Translations under genes and position numbers: made by a program | Shown: positions 44,757 through 55,100 of the stretch, piece after piece | How positions within the stretch are numbered: position 1 is the first letter of the stretch | How the letters are laid out: every line of letters starts with the position of its first letter | Notes under the pieces: model-generated | The model's input: only the letters and a program-made list of their open reading frames with translations | Database searches by the model: none | What the model was told of the DNA's origin: nothing | Origin: Pirellula sp. | GTDB taxonomy: Bacteria; Planctomycetota; Planctomycetia; Pirellulales; Pirellulaceae | Assembly: GCA_021300015.1 (NCBI GenBank) | Contig: JAJTFB010000001.1 | Span: forward strand, 53,291-117,290 | Reading direction: 5' to 3' | DNA: 64,000 nucleotides

Positions 44757-45950
44757 ATGCATCCTGACAAGCATCAAGCACTTTGGCAACGAACACTTTG
44801 GCAACGAACACTTTGGTTCCTTGGCCTCTTGGTTTGTTTGTTTCCCCAAGAGCCTGTGCAGGCTCAGTTGGTCCATCCGTTCCGTACTCCCCAAGCCATA
44901 GGATTGACGAGTCAACTCCGGGCTGAGTCCGGATTTGCTGGTAGCAAGTTGCAGTTGCCTTTATCGGATTGGGTCCAAACCACACTTGTCCGGGATCAAA
45001 TCCCCGTTTGGCTCGATCGCCGCATACCGAAGGATCATGGATTGAGCATCGAGATCCCCAAGGGGCAGAGCAACAAAGAAGTCCTCGAAAGGGTTGCCAA
45101 CGAGCTCGATGCGCAAATCGCGATGGTGGATCGGTATATCGCGATCGTCCCGAAGGGTAAAGCACCTGCGATCGAGTGGGCTTACTGGAATTTGGTCAGC
45201 GAGCCGAGCGATCCGAGATTGCGCATCGCTCAAAAGGAACGCTTCGAGTGGTCCGATGGAAGCGACACGCGAGGCATTTGGAAGTCGTTTCTCGAGCGGT
45301 ATCGGCTCGGCCCAATCGCCGATTCCCAGGGGCTCGCTGCGACCATCGACCGGTGGCCAGCAGGACGGCTCGAGTCGACGAATATCGCCGCTATGGCAAC
45401 GCTTCTGCTCTCGGGCTTCGACCAACGCATCGACTGGCCAACGGCTCAACCTCCGAGTCTGCGGCCGCTCTTGGAGGGCCGTCCCGTGCGTTTTCGCTAT
45501 ACATCGGAGATCCCGAAGGTCGGCAAAGTCGCTTGGCAGGCTTGGCGCTCTCGTTGGCCTCAGGCGACCGTCGAGCAGGTCGAATCGGTCGCGTCGGCTC
45601 CACCTCAAAACCCCGCGTGGGATATTCTCGCACCGGTCGCAGCGCATGGTGAGCTCGTCGAGCCCTTAGCCCCTGCGGCAAAGCCTAAAGCGGTCGCTTC
45701 TGGAGTTCAGGCCAAGCGCTATACCGGTCGATACCGAGGTGAGATATTGAAGATCCTAACGAATCTAAGCCAGCAGCTTTCGCTCGAACTTCTGGCCAAC
45801 GAGCTCTCGACCGAGCGTTCAAGGCGTGAGGTCGATGTGAGCTTTAGCGAAGTTTCGCTCGAGGAGTTATTGGCTAAGCTTGGTCAAGCATCCGGATTGA
45901 CGATCTCGGTCGAGGGCCCTGCGATGAAGGTCCGAGCATCCGACCCGTAA
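44757..45950 (+). CDS. Exported protein with a secretin/TonB short N-terminal (STN)-like domain
   Basis: The ATG at 44757 starts a 397-residue protein; an upstream TTG at 44739 is possible. The signal peptide includes LWFLGLLVCLFPQEPVQAQL, and a 15-bp tandem repeat encodes its start. Two STN-like modules are visible: residues about 50-140 (DQIPVWLDRRIPKDHGLSIE, DAQIAMVDRYIAIVPKGK) and the end, about 320-397 (LLANELSTERSRREVDVSFS, EVSLEELLAKLGQASGLTIS). These domains usually start secretins or TonB receptors, but no barrel follows here. It lies next to the left end of the 46-56 kb island. Confidence 0.7.
   Translation: MHPDKHQALWQRTLWQRTLWFLGLLVCLFPQEPVQAQLVHPFRTPQAIGLTSQLRAESGFAGSKLQLPLSDWVQTTLVRDQIPVWLDRRIPKDHGLSIEIPKGQSNKEVLERVANELDAQIAMVDRYIAIVPKGKAPAIEWAYWNLVSEPSDPRLRIAQKERFEWSDGSDTRGIWKSFLERYRLGPIADSQGLAATIDRWPAGRLESTNIAAMATLLLSGFDQRIDWPTAQPPSLRPLLEGRPVRFRYTSEIPKVGKVAWQAWRSRWPQATVEQVESVASAPPQNPAWDILAPVAAHGELVEPLAPAAKPKAVASGVQAKRYTGRYRGEILKILTNLSQQLSLELLANELSTERSRREVDVSFSEVSLEELLAKLGQASGLTISVEGPAMKVRASDP
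44781..44810 (+). repeat. 15-bp tandem repeat in a signal-peptide region
   Basis: Two perfect copies of ctttggcaacgaaca, with a partial third (ctttgg), lie at 44781-44795 and 44796-44810, encoding LWQRT twice at the start of the STN-like protein. Confidence 0.95.
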
Positions 45951-45982
45951 AGGGACTGGGTATCGCGATTGGATTAGAACTA

Positions 45983-45999
45983 CTGTGCCATGAGTGCGT
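45983..45999. repeat. Left copy of the 17-bp direct repeat flanking the island
   Basis: The sequence ctgtgccatgagtgcgt occurs here and again, perfectly, at 56531-56547. If one mismatch is allowed the match extends 4 bp upstream (acta here, actt at the other site). The two copies enclose the IS110 relic and the giant genes, and lie just outside ordinary chromosomal genes on both sides. Confidence 0.85.
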
Positions 46000-46280
46000 A
46001 ACCCACCGGCTCGAGCCCCAGCGCGGGCTCCTGGCAGGCTTGGTTAAGTCCCTCGCCGTCGGCATTTGAAGTTGCGCTATTCGCATGTTTCGAATTTTCA
46101 ATCTATGTGTTCCCTGGTTTTTCGTACTTGCACTCCGCGTTAGCAGTACTCGGACTCGAAGAAACGGCATCGAGTACGAGTACCATTTCATTGAGTAGCA
46201 ACGGTCTTTAGTTTAGGAGAGAATTTGTTCAGAAAAGATTTTGAACAACCGCAACGGCTAAGTGCGCACACGAACCATAC

Positions 46281-46317
46281 TCCTGAGGGGCTCTGCCCCG
46301 AACCCCAGGGATTTTTT
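46281..46317 (+). terminator. Terminator-like hairpin in the left arm of the island
   Basis: A GC-rich hairpin (cctgagggg and ccccagg, with an inner ggggc/gcccc alternative) at about 46282-46310 runs into six T at 46312-46317. It fits a Rho-independent terminator on the plus strand, but it also resembles the ggggctctgcccc repeats found between genes in many bacteria. Confidence 0.5.
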
Positions 46318-46450
46318 AGGCATAGGCTCGGAAAATCATCTTTTCATTACGGGCAAAAACATTCCAATCATAGCGCAAGGTAAAACAGACGAAAGCTCTG
46401 TGGGGACATAACCTTCTGAGGGCTAACCCTGCCGATGGGAAGTCATCGCC

Positions 46451-46485
46451 AGCGTGTTAGCCTAGCGCTAGCACGCTCATTTTTT
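46451..46485 (+). terminator. Inverted repeat followed by T-run beside the IS110 relic
   Basis: The arms agcgtgttagc (46451-46461) and gctagcacgct (ending at 46477) pair over 11 positions with one G-U pair, then cattttttc follows. It abuts the 3' break of the transposase fragment and may be a terminator or part of the element end. Confidence 0.5.
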
Positions 46486-46794
46486 CTCCCAAACCTGATT
46501 GGTTTTTGCGTCGGCAACCATACTGCGAGCAAACTGGTTTACACACCTGGCGTTGACCACAGAACGCAAGATCCCATGGCTACCGAGCTGGGCGCACAGA
46601 AGCGATTCGTAACCGCAACTGGCCTCCATCACAAACATGTACTGGGACTTGCCTTCGATTCGCACACAAAGAGCTTTGACAGCGTCGGCATCATTCTTAA
46701 TCCGTTCCGGCCTTCCGGTGTCCGGGAAAAACAGATCCAGGTGCTTGCTAGCAACGTCTACACCTGCATAAACCTTCGATTCCTGAATAATCAT
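46477..46794 (-). pseudogene. IS110-family transposase, truncated after the N-terminal part
   Basis: The reading frame from ATG 46794 gives 105 residues starting MIIQESKVYAGVDVASKHLD. It matches the N-terminal DEDD domain of IS110 transposases (GVDVASKHLDLFFP, FVMEASCGYESLL, VNARCVNQFARSMVADAKTN) of about 320-400 residues; two of the acidic residues are visible (D in GVDV, E in MEAS). The match ends at about KTNQ, where the intact family continues with its third and fourth acidic residues, and the rest of the protein is missing. The fragment is not expected to work. IS110 elements are common vehicles of gene transfer and lack long terminal inverted repeats. Confidence 0.88.
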
Positions 46795-46869
46795 TTCATC
46801 CCTTCCTAGTAATATTCGAGCTGGCCTACAGGACGCTCCTGCAACGGTTCGGGTTCGAAAAGAGAACAC

Positions 46870-47267
46870 ATGCGAGCTAGCTACTCAACGGTCTTCAGAG
46901 CCGCGAATACACGTTCTACAGTGCGTTCAGAACATACAAAGTTCTGTGAAAGAGCTAAGCCGTACTATTCCTCTGAGGGCAGATATCGGAGATACTACGA
47001 GTACGAAATCTCTGGCACAAACCCGATATTCTTCACCCACAATATCTCCGGAGAAACACATTTGTTATACTATTTTCTTGGGGTTCTTTCTTGCACGGGG
47101 GATTCGATACTGTTATTTTAAATTGTTTGCGAGAGTATTAAGGCGTTGCACCGGAGCGGGCAGCGTCACGGTTTTCAAATGAAAAGTCGTACACTCTCGC
47201 TCGTGACCTTGATCGTTGGGCCCGCTGAACTGCGGGAGACGCGTCGTTTATCGAACAAGGAATTGTC
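46870..47267. promoter_or_regulatory. Leader region of the giant gene pair with a candidate promoter
   Basis: This 398-bp stretch has no supported gene. A sigma-70-like promoter is visible: TTGCAC at 47091-47096 and TATTTT at 47114-47119, separated by 17 bp, about 150 bp before the ATG at 47268. The region from 46970 to 47120 is A/T-rich. An inverted pair, cggagata near 46987 and tatctccg near 47043, could form a long-loop structure. A weak ribosome site, aagga, precedes the start. Confidence 0.4.
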
Positions 47268-50200
47268 ATGCACGAAACGAAAAATGAGCAAAGAGCCATT
47301 AATGCCTTTGCCGCACTCATTGCTGACATCACCCGAGCCCCTAATGCCGAAGCCGCGAGGCGACTGCGCTCGGTTATCGCTTACGCTCTTCGGGCGAGTC
47401 TCCGCACGAACCCAGACGGCGAGACACTTATCCCGGCCCTAACTCGCATCAACCACATCGTGCCTGAAAGCCTCCGGGAGAGCCTGATTGGGGATCTCGA
47501 TGCGATTGAACCCGGCGACGTATTGAGCGAGGTGATTTCGGTTATCCGACGCGACGAGCGCGAAATGTTGCTCTCCGGTCGGCCCGTGGATCATCTGACG
47601 GCGCTCCTGCCCGCGGAACGGATCGGTCCGTTCGAAACACACGGCGGGATCGATATCTGGTTCGATGTATTCCTATCGGCGCGCCGGATGGAGGTCAGGG
47701 AAAAAGGGATGAGCGCTCCGGCCATGATCTTCACGCAGGCGCGTCCTCCGCGTGTCCGCCGTGCGACTACAACCATCGATATTGAACCAGGAACAGTCTG
47801 GATTCGAGGAAATCTCGTCGACGCCAGCCTTCGACAAGACGCCTATGTCGGCGTCAAAGTGGTGGGTGGGTCGTTGAGACTCAGTCAGCATGCCAACATC
47901 TTCGACAGCGTCATTGAAATCGACCCGCCACTCAAGGGCGTCATGCGACTCGACTTGGCGATGGACAGCGTAACTCCAGGGGCTGGGGTGTGCTCCTCAA
48001 ATGCAAAGGTGGAACTGCCTGATTCCCTGACTTTCAATTTCGACGCACAGGTCTTGACGGTTGTCGGGACGGCCGGGAAAGCTGAAACCTGGGGCCAGAG
48101 ATTCAATTTTGGACCATCCACGGGAGACTGGACGTTCATCGAGCATCTGTGGACCATCGTGCTGGGGCATGACGTTCAGCCTCAGCAATTCGACGCCGAG
48201 CCTATTGGCGACGACCTTGTGCAATTCCAGGGTAAAGGAGGCGTGAGTCGCGCTGGTTTGGGCCTTCCCGTGGTCGTCGCGACCAACCCCGCGATTCTCG
48301 GAGAGACCGCTGTCGCGGCCAGTTGGTGCCTTCAAATACAGAGTCTGAAGGCTCGTTGGTACAACCCAGATCCCCGCCCGCACGATCTGAGAGACGTCTG
48401 GGTCGGGATTTCTGCATTCGGCGCCACGATTCTCGCCGAAGGTATCGCTCCATTGACGCCTTACGTCACCCATAAGTACGATCTCTGGACCATTGCTGGG
48501 GGAACCAACAAGCGACTTCCCTGGCTCCAGACCTACAAAGAACCGTTATTCCTGTTCTATTGTTGCCATACGGTTGACGGTGAGATCTTCACGGTGCAGG
48601 GCCAGGCAGAGATTGCACTCGACCGGCCCGTGACGACGAACGGTCTTCCGATCCCTACTCCCACCACCCGAAGCACTTTGCACCTTAGCCGGTTCGGTGG
48701 CGTTACCACGGCGAGGTTGGCGGCATTGATCGACGATGCGAAATCCACTCACCAGTTCGCACTGCAAAATGCACTCGTTTGGACCACCGCGCCAACATTG
48801 ATCTTTCTGGAGGGTAAGGTCGTTAATCCGCAGCAACTCGATTCTGGACGTGCCCAACTTCGGTTCGGGGTCTATGGATGGAGTCCCACGCTACCTGATC
48901 CGTACGTTTCTAATGGAATCGTCCGCCGTCCGAGGTTCTCGGCGGGCGTTCGTCAATCGCTGCTACAAAGTCTTATTGTATGGACAAGGCCTGAAAACGT
49001 AACAGTGTCCTTCGAAGGGAAGCTGGACACTTCTCCCTCCCTTGATGTGCGGCGCGCATCGCCGGAAAAACCGCGTTCGGCCAAAGACAGAGGCCCTGGG
49101 CCAGACATCGGCCTAACTCAGGTAGAACAGGAAACGCTCTCTTTTGACATGCGGGGACAGGCTGAGTGGACGAGAGCGCAGGCCGAGGAGCAGAAAACCC
49201 GCAGTACGCGCATCAAGACCGCGCGAAATGAGAACAAGAAAACTTTCGCTATCATCGACGGTTACATGCAGGAGCTGGTTGGGCTGCCGCCAAACCTGAC
49301 GTTGCTTGACGTTTCAACCAACCAGGACCTGCTTGGTGTGGCAGTCGGCGGACGGACAGGTGAGGATGTTGCCACTGAGCCATCGTCCGGCAGTTTCCCC
49401 GTTTCCGACCTTTCGGTCTATTCCGAGGTCGGAGCTATGCGTGTGGTCATGCTCCCACAGACGCAGTGGGAACCGGTCCGAACGCTCGATTCAGACCAGG
49501 ACATCATGACCATGGGGTGGTTCCCGACGCCGTTGGCCTCGGCAACGGACGGAGGCGCGACTCAGATCGGAGCGAGATCTCAAAAGTTGATGCCGGTTAT
49601 CCCTGAGTTCGCGTTACAAGGGACCTTCAATGCCTTCATGGACGGAACACCCGTCGGCGTCAGGACAACCTTCCCGTTTGGTCTGGTAAGCGCAATTAGT
49701 CTGCAACCGAACGCCACACCGGATCGCAAAGCTGACCTGTATCAGCTCACACGTCCCATATTCCCTTTGGAAAAAGCGGCAGGCGGTTTCCAGCTAACGG
49801 CCAAAGCTGAAGGCGGACGACCCGACGAGGGCGGCATCTCACCCACATTTCAAGGGCTAATGCGCCAACTCCTGAATGGCGTTGATCTAGCCACGGGAGC
49901 GCCACTCGGGATTTCGGTGCTGGGCGAGACGCTTCAGCCTACGGGCAGTGTAGAGACCGTTTTCAACAATGACATGGCTACGCATCGACGCGTCCCCGTG
50001 ACCCGGATCGATCTTTCCGGATACGGAGGGTCCAACTTCAGCGATTGGAACAATCCATTTGCGGCCTTTGCTGAGACAGCCAAAGTCCAGTTCCGGTTGA
50101 TGACCGGACGCACTGCGCTGGAAGTCATCAAATTGAACAGCGTGCTTCATCCGTGGGGCATTCGCGTCACGCGTTCCGTCACGATCGAGCGCCGCCCGGG

Positions 50201-52103
50201 AGGAGGAGTGATTAGGCGCGATAGCGGCTGGCAGGCTTTCACACCAGGCATTTTTGATTACAGATACTTCGATACCGACGTCAATAATATTGTTGTCGCG
50301 CCATACAAATTCGATACAGGTGTTTTCCGGGGCTTTTTTAATGTGCGTACGATCCGTCCTGCACCGGGAAAAGTTTTCTCTTATGGCGTGTCCACACTCG
50401 TACCGTACTACTTCGATGCCGAAGTAGCGCTGGAAGGTCTTCAGGAACGGTCGGCTGCGATTGGCATCCTGGGCTATCTTCAGACCACGCCCCCCGGGGA
50501 GCCAGCCGGGGCTGACGCGCTTCAAGCGCTGATTGAGACGCAAGGTCCAATCGGAGGACCGATCGACGCCTGGATAAATTTCGGTGGCAGTGGCCTCCCG
50601 TTCCGGGCTCAGCGCGTCGAGGTGGGTCTTGCGATGAACGGCGGGAATCCTATGTTTGTCGCTACGGTCCGTGGTGTTCCCAGCCTGCCGACAACAGGAG
50701 CATGGTCCGTTGTTGTCCGGCCCGTTGCCAGTATACCCCAGAATGGCGGTGAGGCCGTCCCCGTGGCTGAAAATCGCGGCGTTCCCGTGATTCGTCGATA
50801 CCCAGTTCAGTATTTTCCAGGCGACGATACGGTATTCAGCGAACCGCCGCTAGCTGGCGCACCAGGAGACTACCGATTCGCGGATGCGGCCGATCTGTTG
50901 ACACCAGCAGCTCCGGCGAACGACTATGCGCTGCTACAGAGCACACCAACACACGCCTTTCTATTCCCGCGTCCATTCGTGCCTGCCGCCTCGGGGCCAA
51001 AGATCTTTAGCGGTTTCAAGCCTGCGCTGGCCGATGTTATCGCCCGCACCACATCTAAGGGTGCTTTCCCGCCTTCGGCCAATACCATCGAAATAAGCAG
51101 CCCGGTCCATTTCGACGTGACGCCGTCTGGCGTTTTGGCTCTCTCGGCGCCGGTGACGATCACGGGCCACACGACGCCCTTGCGGCTTGGCGGCTCCCGC
51201 GGCCACGGCACGGTGCTGTTCTACGACGGGGCCACAATGAACTTGTCGATCACACCCAGCAACTGGTCGGCCGAGTTCACCGGCCTTCGCATCTGGGCCG
51301 ACATCGCCGGCATGGAGCGCCTGAGTGGCTCTGAGATGCGCATCACCGGCTCCACCAACCAGCGCTCGCAGATCGCCGAGATCCGCACGCTAATCCTTAA
51401 CGAAATAGAGGAGATGCTCAACTTCATGCCCTTCGTTGGCGACCGCGGCATGCAGGGGCCACTCGACCTCGGAGGAACCAACGCAAAGCACGAGTTGAAG
51501 CTGAAGAATGGCTTTAAAGTGAAGATTCCGAAAGTCAAGTTGCCTCCGACTTCGCCCGTGTTGCTAAAACTCTATTTGACCCTAAATCAATCTCTCGGCT
51601 ATGACCTTTCGACCGGCAAACTGAAGCTGGGATATGCGCTAGGTGCGGCCTTGGACGGCAAGATTTTGGTCGCCTCGGTTGGCGTCGTTTCCATCTTCGT
51701 GCAACTCGGACTTGAGGTCGAGTTCAGCATGGTGACGACTGGTGGCTCTGTGAAGGACGAGAAACTGACCTTAATTGCCTTTGCTGGCATTGGTGTGACG
51801 AGCGATAATATAGGTCCATTCGAAGCCTACGCCTTTCTAGCTGTCGGCTTTGCCATGGCGATCGAGTTTAGCCCGACCGTTAAGGGCAAGTACGGTGGAA
51901 TCGTGCTGCTGGAGGCTGGGATCATCCTGATCCCGAAGGTTGTGGAAATCAAGGTGCGTGCCGAATTGCGTGGCCTGGTCTACAAAGACGGAAGCGACAC
52001 CAAGTGCGACTTCATCGGCGCAGTCAAGGTACAGGTCGATCTCTTCCTGATTCTTTCGATCAGTGCTACCTATCAGGTCAGCGACACAGTGAAACTTGGA
52101 TGA
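47268..52103 (+). CDS. Giant protein of unknown function (1611 residues), first of a pair
   Basis: The frame is open and free of stops for 4.8 kb. I do not recognise any named domain. Residues 1-100 look helical. Residues about 120-590 are beta-rich with Gly/Pro turns, for instance TVWIRGNLVDASLRQDAYVG. A charged linker follows at about 600-660 (AQAEEQKTRSTRIKTARNEN). The region near 910-975 has a striking block with VTRIDLSGYGGSNFSDWNNP and HPWGIRVTRSVTIERR. From about 1405 to 1611 the text is a series of alternating hydrophobic strands (FKVKIPKVKLPPTSP, AFAGIGVTSDNIGPFEAY, GIILIPKVVEIKVRAELR). No signal peptide, membrane helix or catalytic motif was seen. The next giant gene begins 15 bp after the stop. 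Confidence 0.75.
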   Translation: MHETKNEQRAINAFAALIADITRAPNAEAARRLRSVIAYALRASLRTNPDGETLIPALTRINHIVPESLRESLIGDLDAIEPGDVLSEVISVIRRDEREMLLSGRPVDHLTALLPAERIGPFETHGGIDIWFDVFLSARRMEVREKGMSAPAMIFTQARPPRVRRATTTIDIEPGTVWIRGNLVDASLRQDAYVGVKVVGGSLRLSQHANIFDSVIEIDPPLKGVMRLDLAMDSVTPGAGVCSSNAKVELPDSLTFNFDAQVLTVVGTAGKAETWGQRFNFGPSTGDWTFIEHLWTIVLGHDVQPQQFDAEPIGDDLVQFQGKGGVSRAGLGLPVVVATNPAILGETAVAASWCLQIQSLKARWYNPDPRPHDLRDVWVGISAFGATILAEGIAPLTPYVTHKYDLWTIAGGTNKRLPWLQTYKEPLFLFYCCHTVDGEIFTVQGQAEIALDRPVTTNGLPIPTPTTRSTLHLSRFGGVTTARLAALIDDAKSTHQFALQNALVWTTAPTLIFLEGKVVNPQQLDSGRAQLRFGVYGWSPTLPDPYVSNGIVRRPRFSAGVRQSLLQSLIVWTRPENVTVSFEGKLDTSPSLDVRRASPEKPRSAKDRGPGPDIGLTQVEQETLSFDMRGQAEWTRAQAEEQKTRSTRIKTARNENKKTFAIIDGYMQELVGLPPNLTLLDVSTNQDLLGVAVGGRTGEDVATEPSSGSFPVSDLSVYSEVGAMRVVMLPQTQWEPVRTLDSDQDIMTMGWFPTPLASATDGGATQIGARSQKLMPVIPEFALQGTFNAFMDGTPVGVRTTFPFGLVSAISLQPNATPDRKADLYQLTRPIFPLEKAAGGFQLTAKAEGGRPDEGGISPTFQGLMRQLLNGVDLATGAPLGISVLGETLQPTGSVETVFNNDMATHRRVPVTRIDLSGYGGSNFSDWNNPFAAFAETAKVQFRLMTGRTALEVIKLNSVLHPWGIRVTRSVTIERRPGGGVIRRDSGWQAFTPGIFDYRYFDTDVNNIVVAPYKFDTGVFRGFFNVRTIRPAPGKVFSYGVSTLVPYYFDAEVALEGLQERSAAIGILGYLQTTPPGEPAGADALQALIETQGPIGGPIDAWINFGGSGLPFRAQRVEVGLAMNGGNPMFVATVRGVPSLPTTGAWSVVVRPVASIPQNGGEAVPVAENRGVPVIRRYPVQYFPGDDTVFSEPPLAGAPGDYRFADAADLLTPAAPANDYALLQSTPTHAFLFPRPFVPAASGPKIFSGFKPALADVIARTTSKGAFPPSANTIEISSPVHFDVTPSGVLALSAPVTITGHTTPLRLGGSRGHGTVLFYDGATMNLSITPSNWSAEFTGLRIWADIAGMERLSGSEMRITGSTNQRSQIAEIRTLILNEIEEMLNFMPFVGDRGMQGPLDLGGTNAKHELKLKNGFKVKIPKVKLPPTSPVLLKLYLTLNQSLGYDLSTGKLKLGYALGAALDGKILVASVGVVSIFVQLGLEVEFSMVTTGGSVKDEKLTLIAFAGIGVTSDNIGPFEAYAFLAVGFAMAIEFSPTVKGKYGGIVLLEAGIILIPKVVEIKVRAELRGLVYKDGSDTKCDFIGAVKVQVDLFLILSISATYQVSDTVKLG

Positions 52104-52118
52104 TAACACGGAGACAGT

Positions 52119-55100
52119 ATGGCCACCACACATAAACTCACCCTCGCTCCCTACCTACAGCGATGGGATCACACCGCACGCACTCTGAAAATCCGCCTGC
52201 TGGTGGTTCCCACAAATAACCCGCTGAAGCCATTGGTGCCCGTGCCTGTCGGGGTATCCGCCTTCGCCGACGCGAACCTCACCTTTTCGGTGCATATCTC
52301 GGATAGCGTGGACGTACTGCCGCAGCGCACCTTGGTGGACCAGGTGGTTGTGCTGCCCGATCTGGCTGCCGCGGCCGCTACGCTAAGCAGCCCCGATGCG
52401 CGCGCTATCTTCACCGCGATTCAGGACGCTCTTGATATCCCTGACTCACCCGCAGCCGATACCTTCGCGCCCCAGAGCCGCGACGCTACGAAGCAACTGC
52501 GCAAGTACCTGCCCAAGAGCTACCGCCAGTCCTTCGCCTTTGTGAAGCCGCGTACATCACTGGCGGTAATCGACGACTCTTACCGCTGCCTGATGAAATG
52601 TCCTCCTGCCCCGGTGAAACCCCCGCCTCCCATGGTCATTGGTTGGGGCGAAGCCATCGCATTCGCCCTGCGCCAGCCTCGCTTGGCCCAGGCCCTCGGC
52701 CTGATTTATGACCTGAGTGTGCCCCTCGACGCCGCGCCACGTCTGGAGCGGGGCGGCTGGCTCTGGGTAGAGCTTGAGGACGCCAGCGACTACGCCGCTC
52801 AGACTTCCACGCTCGGTTTCCTGCGCACATTCGCTACTCGGGTTCCGGCACTGCCTGCAGACGCGGGCCGCCCCGTCTTCTCGCCGGTTCTATTCCCAGT
52901 TTCCGACACGGCCAAAGTCGCCGCCAGCCTGGGCAACTTCGACAAGGTGTTTGTGGAAGCTTTGCGCTTCGACGACGGCTTCGCTAAGATCGTCCACGCA
53001 CGCCAGCAATTCAGCACCGACCCGCTTGACGAGAGTGGCGACGGCGCGCCACTGGTGCGCGACGAGGGCGTCCAACTCGCCTGGGACGACGAGGATATCC
53101 TGGAAGGCCAGAACCGCGCGCTGGGTGCCCCGCCTGACGGCGAGGACCCTATACTCGCTCCTCGCGGGGTGCTAGGCTACCGCGTGGACGTGCGGGCTGA
53201 TGGCGGCGTTTGGAATTCTCTTTCACTAGTCAATGCGCCCCTGAACATTGGGGTGGATCTAGGCGTGGCTGTAGAGGAGCGCTGGTCAGAGGTGATGCCG
53301 AACGAGCACAGCGACCAGATCTGGCTGCCAGCTTGGTTTCTGCGATGGCGGGGTGGCTCCCTGGTGACCGACACTCTGGACGAGCAGCGTCTGATGGAGG
53401 TACCGGCTACTCGGCCTGCCCTACTCGATCCCATAGGCGCAGACACCGTGGAACTTCGTTACGGACGGCGGTATGAGTTCCGCGTACGCCTTGCTGACAC
53501 TACGGGTGGCGGCCCCGCGGTGGCGGGCGAACCGGTAACGTTGGGCGAGGCACCCGTGGCCGCGATCACGATGAAGCGTTTTCGGGCGCCAGGCGCTGTG
53601 CGGATAGACCTGCCGGTGTTGGAGCCTGATGGCTCGGCCCTCTCGCTGCGCGTAGAGCGGCCACGGCTAGGCTATCCCGAGGCCGTCTTCGCCGCAGGGG
53701 CGTCCGCCCGCGCCGCGCTTCTAGCTCGCATTGCCGCCAACGATTCTGGCCTTCCCGCTGATGCTGTGGCGCCCAGCATCCCCGACCCCGACACAGTCTA
53801 CTTGGAGATTCGCGTGTTGGTGCGGGCTCTCACTTTCGATCCCGCAGCCGATGCCGATGGTTTTGTGGAGTGGTACACCACCACGCGACGTTTCCCTGAC
53901 GATCCGACCCTCCCTTTGGACCTGACCTTGGACTGGCACGATGCCGCCGACTACGCGGAGATCAACGTGGTGCCACAGCTCGGTGCCGAAGGCACCATTG
54001 GCGGTGTGCTTCCCATGGTGACGGCCCGCGACCTCAGGCTGGAGCTCCTCCCCCTGGGTCGGAATGACCTAGCCTACTTCGGCAACCAAAGGGCGCGCAG
54101 GGGCCGCGTCGAGTTGGTCGATTTCCATGTGGTGGCGAGCGCAGCGGCAGAGGTCGATGTGCTACGCCCTCTGCCTGACGCGGACACATTGCGCTCAGTC
54201 TTCCTGCGGCCAGACCCTGTCGGCGCGCGTGCGCCTGTGCGGACCGTGGTCGCCCAGAACGAGCCGTCGCCGGCCTTGCTTGGTCGGCTCGCCTCCGCGC
54301 TCGACCTCGTCGCTGATGGCGCGATGTTGTTGGGTCCTGTTGGCGATCGCATGGCCTTTGGTTGCGCCGGGTTGACTTACCACGCTGCGCCGGATGCTTC
54401 GAGCATTGAGTTGACCGATCCGGCCGAGCTGGCAGGACAATGGATCAATGCCGTCCAGGTCGTGATCGATCGGGACTGGACGTGGCGTGGTGCTGGGTCC
54501 CCGACCCTGGTGGTGAACCGCACAGTCAGCTTGCCTGACGCGATGGGAGCCGTGAGCGAATCGGTCGATGTGGGCACCATTGAACTGATGAGTTCAACCA
54601 ACATGCAAGCCACCAAGAGACCGAATCGTTCGTTTACTCGGATGGTGTTTCTCGATGCGATTCCGCCGCGGATGGGCCCGGATGGATTGCCGTACGAGAT
54701 GGCTGTCACGTACAGGGTTCGCTTGCAGCTGGAAGGTGGCGAAGAGGTCGTAAAATCAGTCGAAACTCGCCTTCCGATTGTCACGCCACCAAAGCAGGTC
54801 CCAAAGGTGGTCGCTGCTGGGATTGCGCTCACGCCATACGGTCGCGGCGACCTTGAATACGCGTCCACAGACTCGAGGAAAAAGAGCCTGTGGCTCGAGT
54901 TCTCGGAGCCTTTGGCCGACGTGCGGGATGCTTGGTTCGTGAAGGCGTTGACCAGCACGCCCGATCCCATGTTGCTCCCGGGCATGGAGCCCATGGCCGA
55001 CCCAGTCGTGGTCGAAGGCGTTCAGCTCGATGCTGAGCTGATTCGGGTGATTACCCCGGGGCAGGTCCAGGACCTAGCTGGGCTCTCGGCCATGCAACGA

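Larger units (their letters stand above)
45951..46476. other. Gene-free left arm of the island
   Basis: This 526-bp stretch has no credible gene. It holds the left copy of the 17-bp direct repeat, a terminator-like hairpin at 46281 and an inverted repeat at 46451. The base composition is mixed and lower in GC than the genes around it. I see nothing further. Confidence 0.6.

Noticed and set aside
46870..47121. Short plus-strand frame of 83 codons before the giant genes
   Set aside because: The A/T-rich text with a candidate promoter in it and no ribosome site argue against coding.
47146..47442. Frame of 98 codons across the start of the first giant gene
   Set aside because: It overlaps the giant gene start in another frame and is read as a shadow.
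49887..50543. Minus-strand frame of 218 codons inside the first giant gene
   Set aside because: It is wholly covered by an intact 1611-codon gene and shows no conserved pattern.
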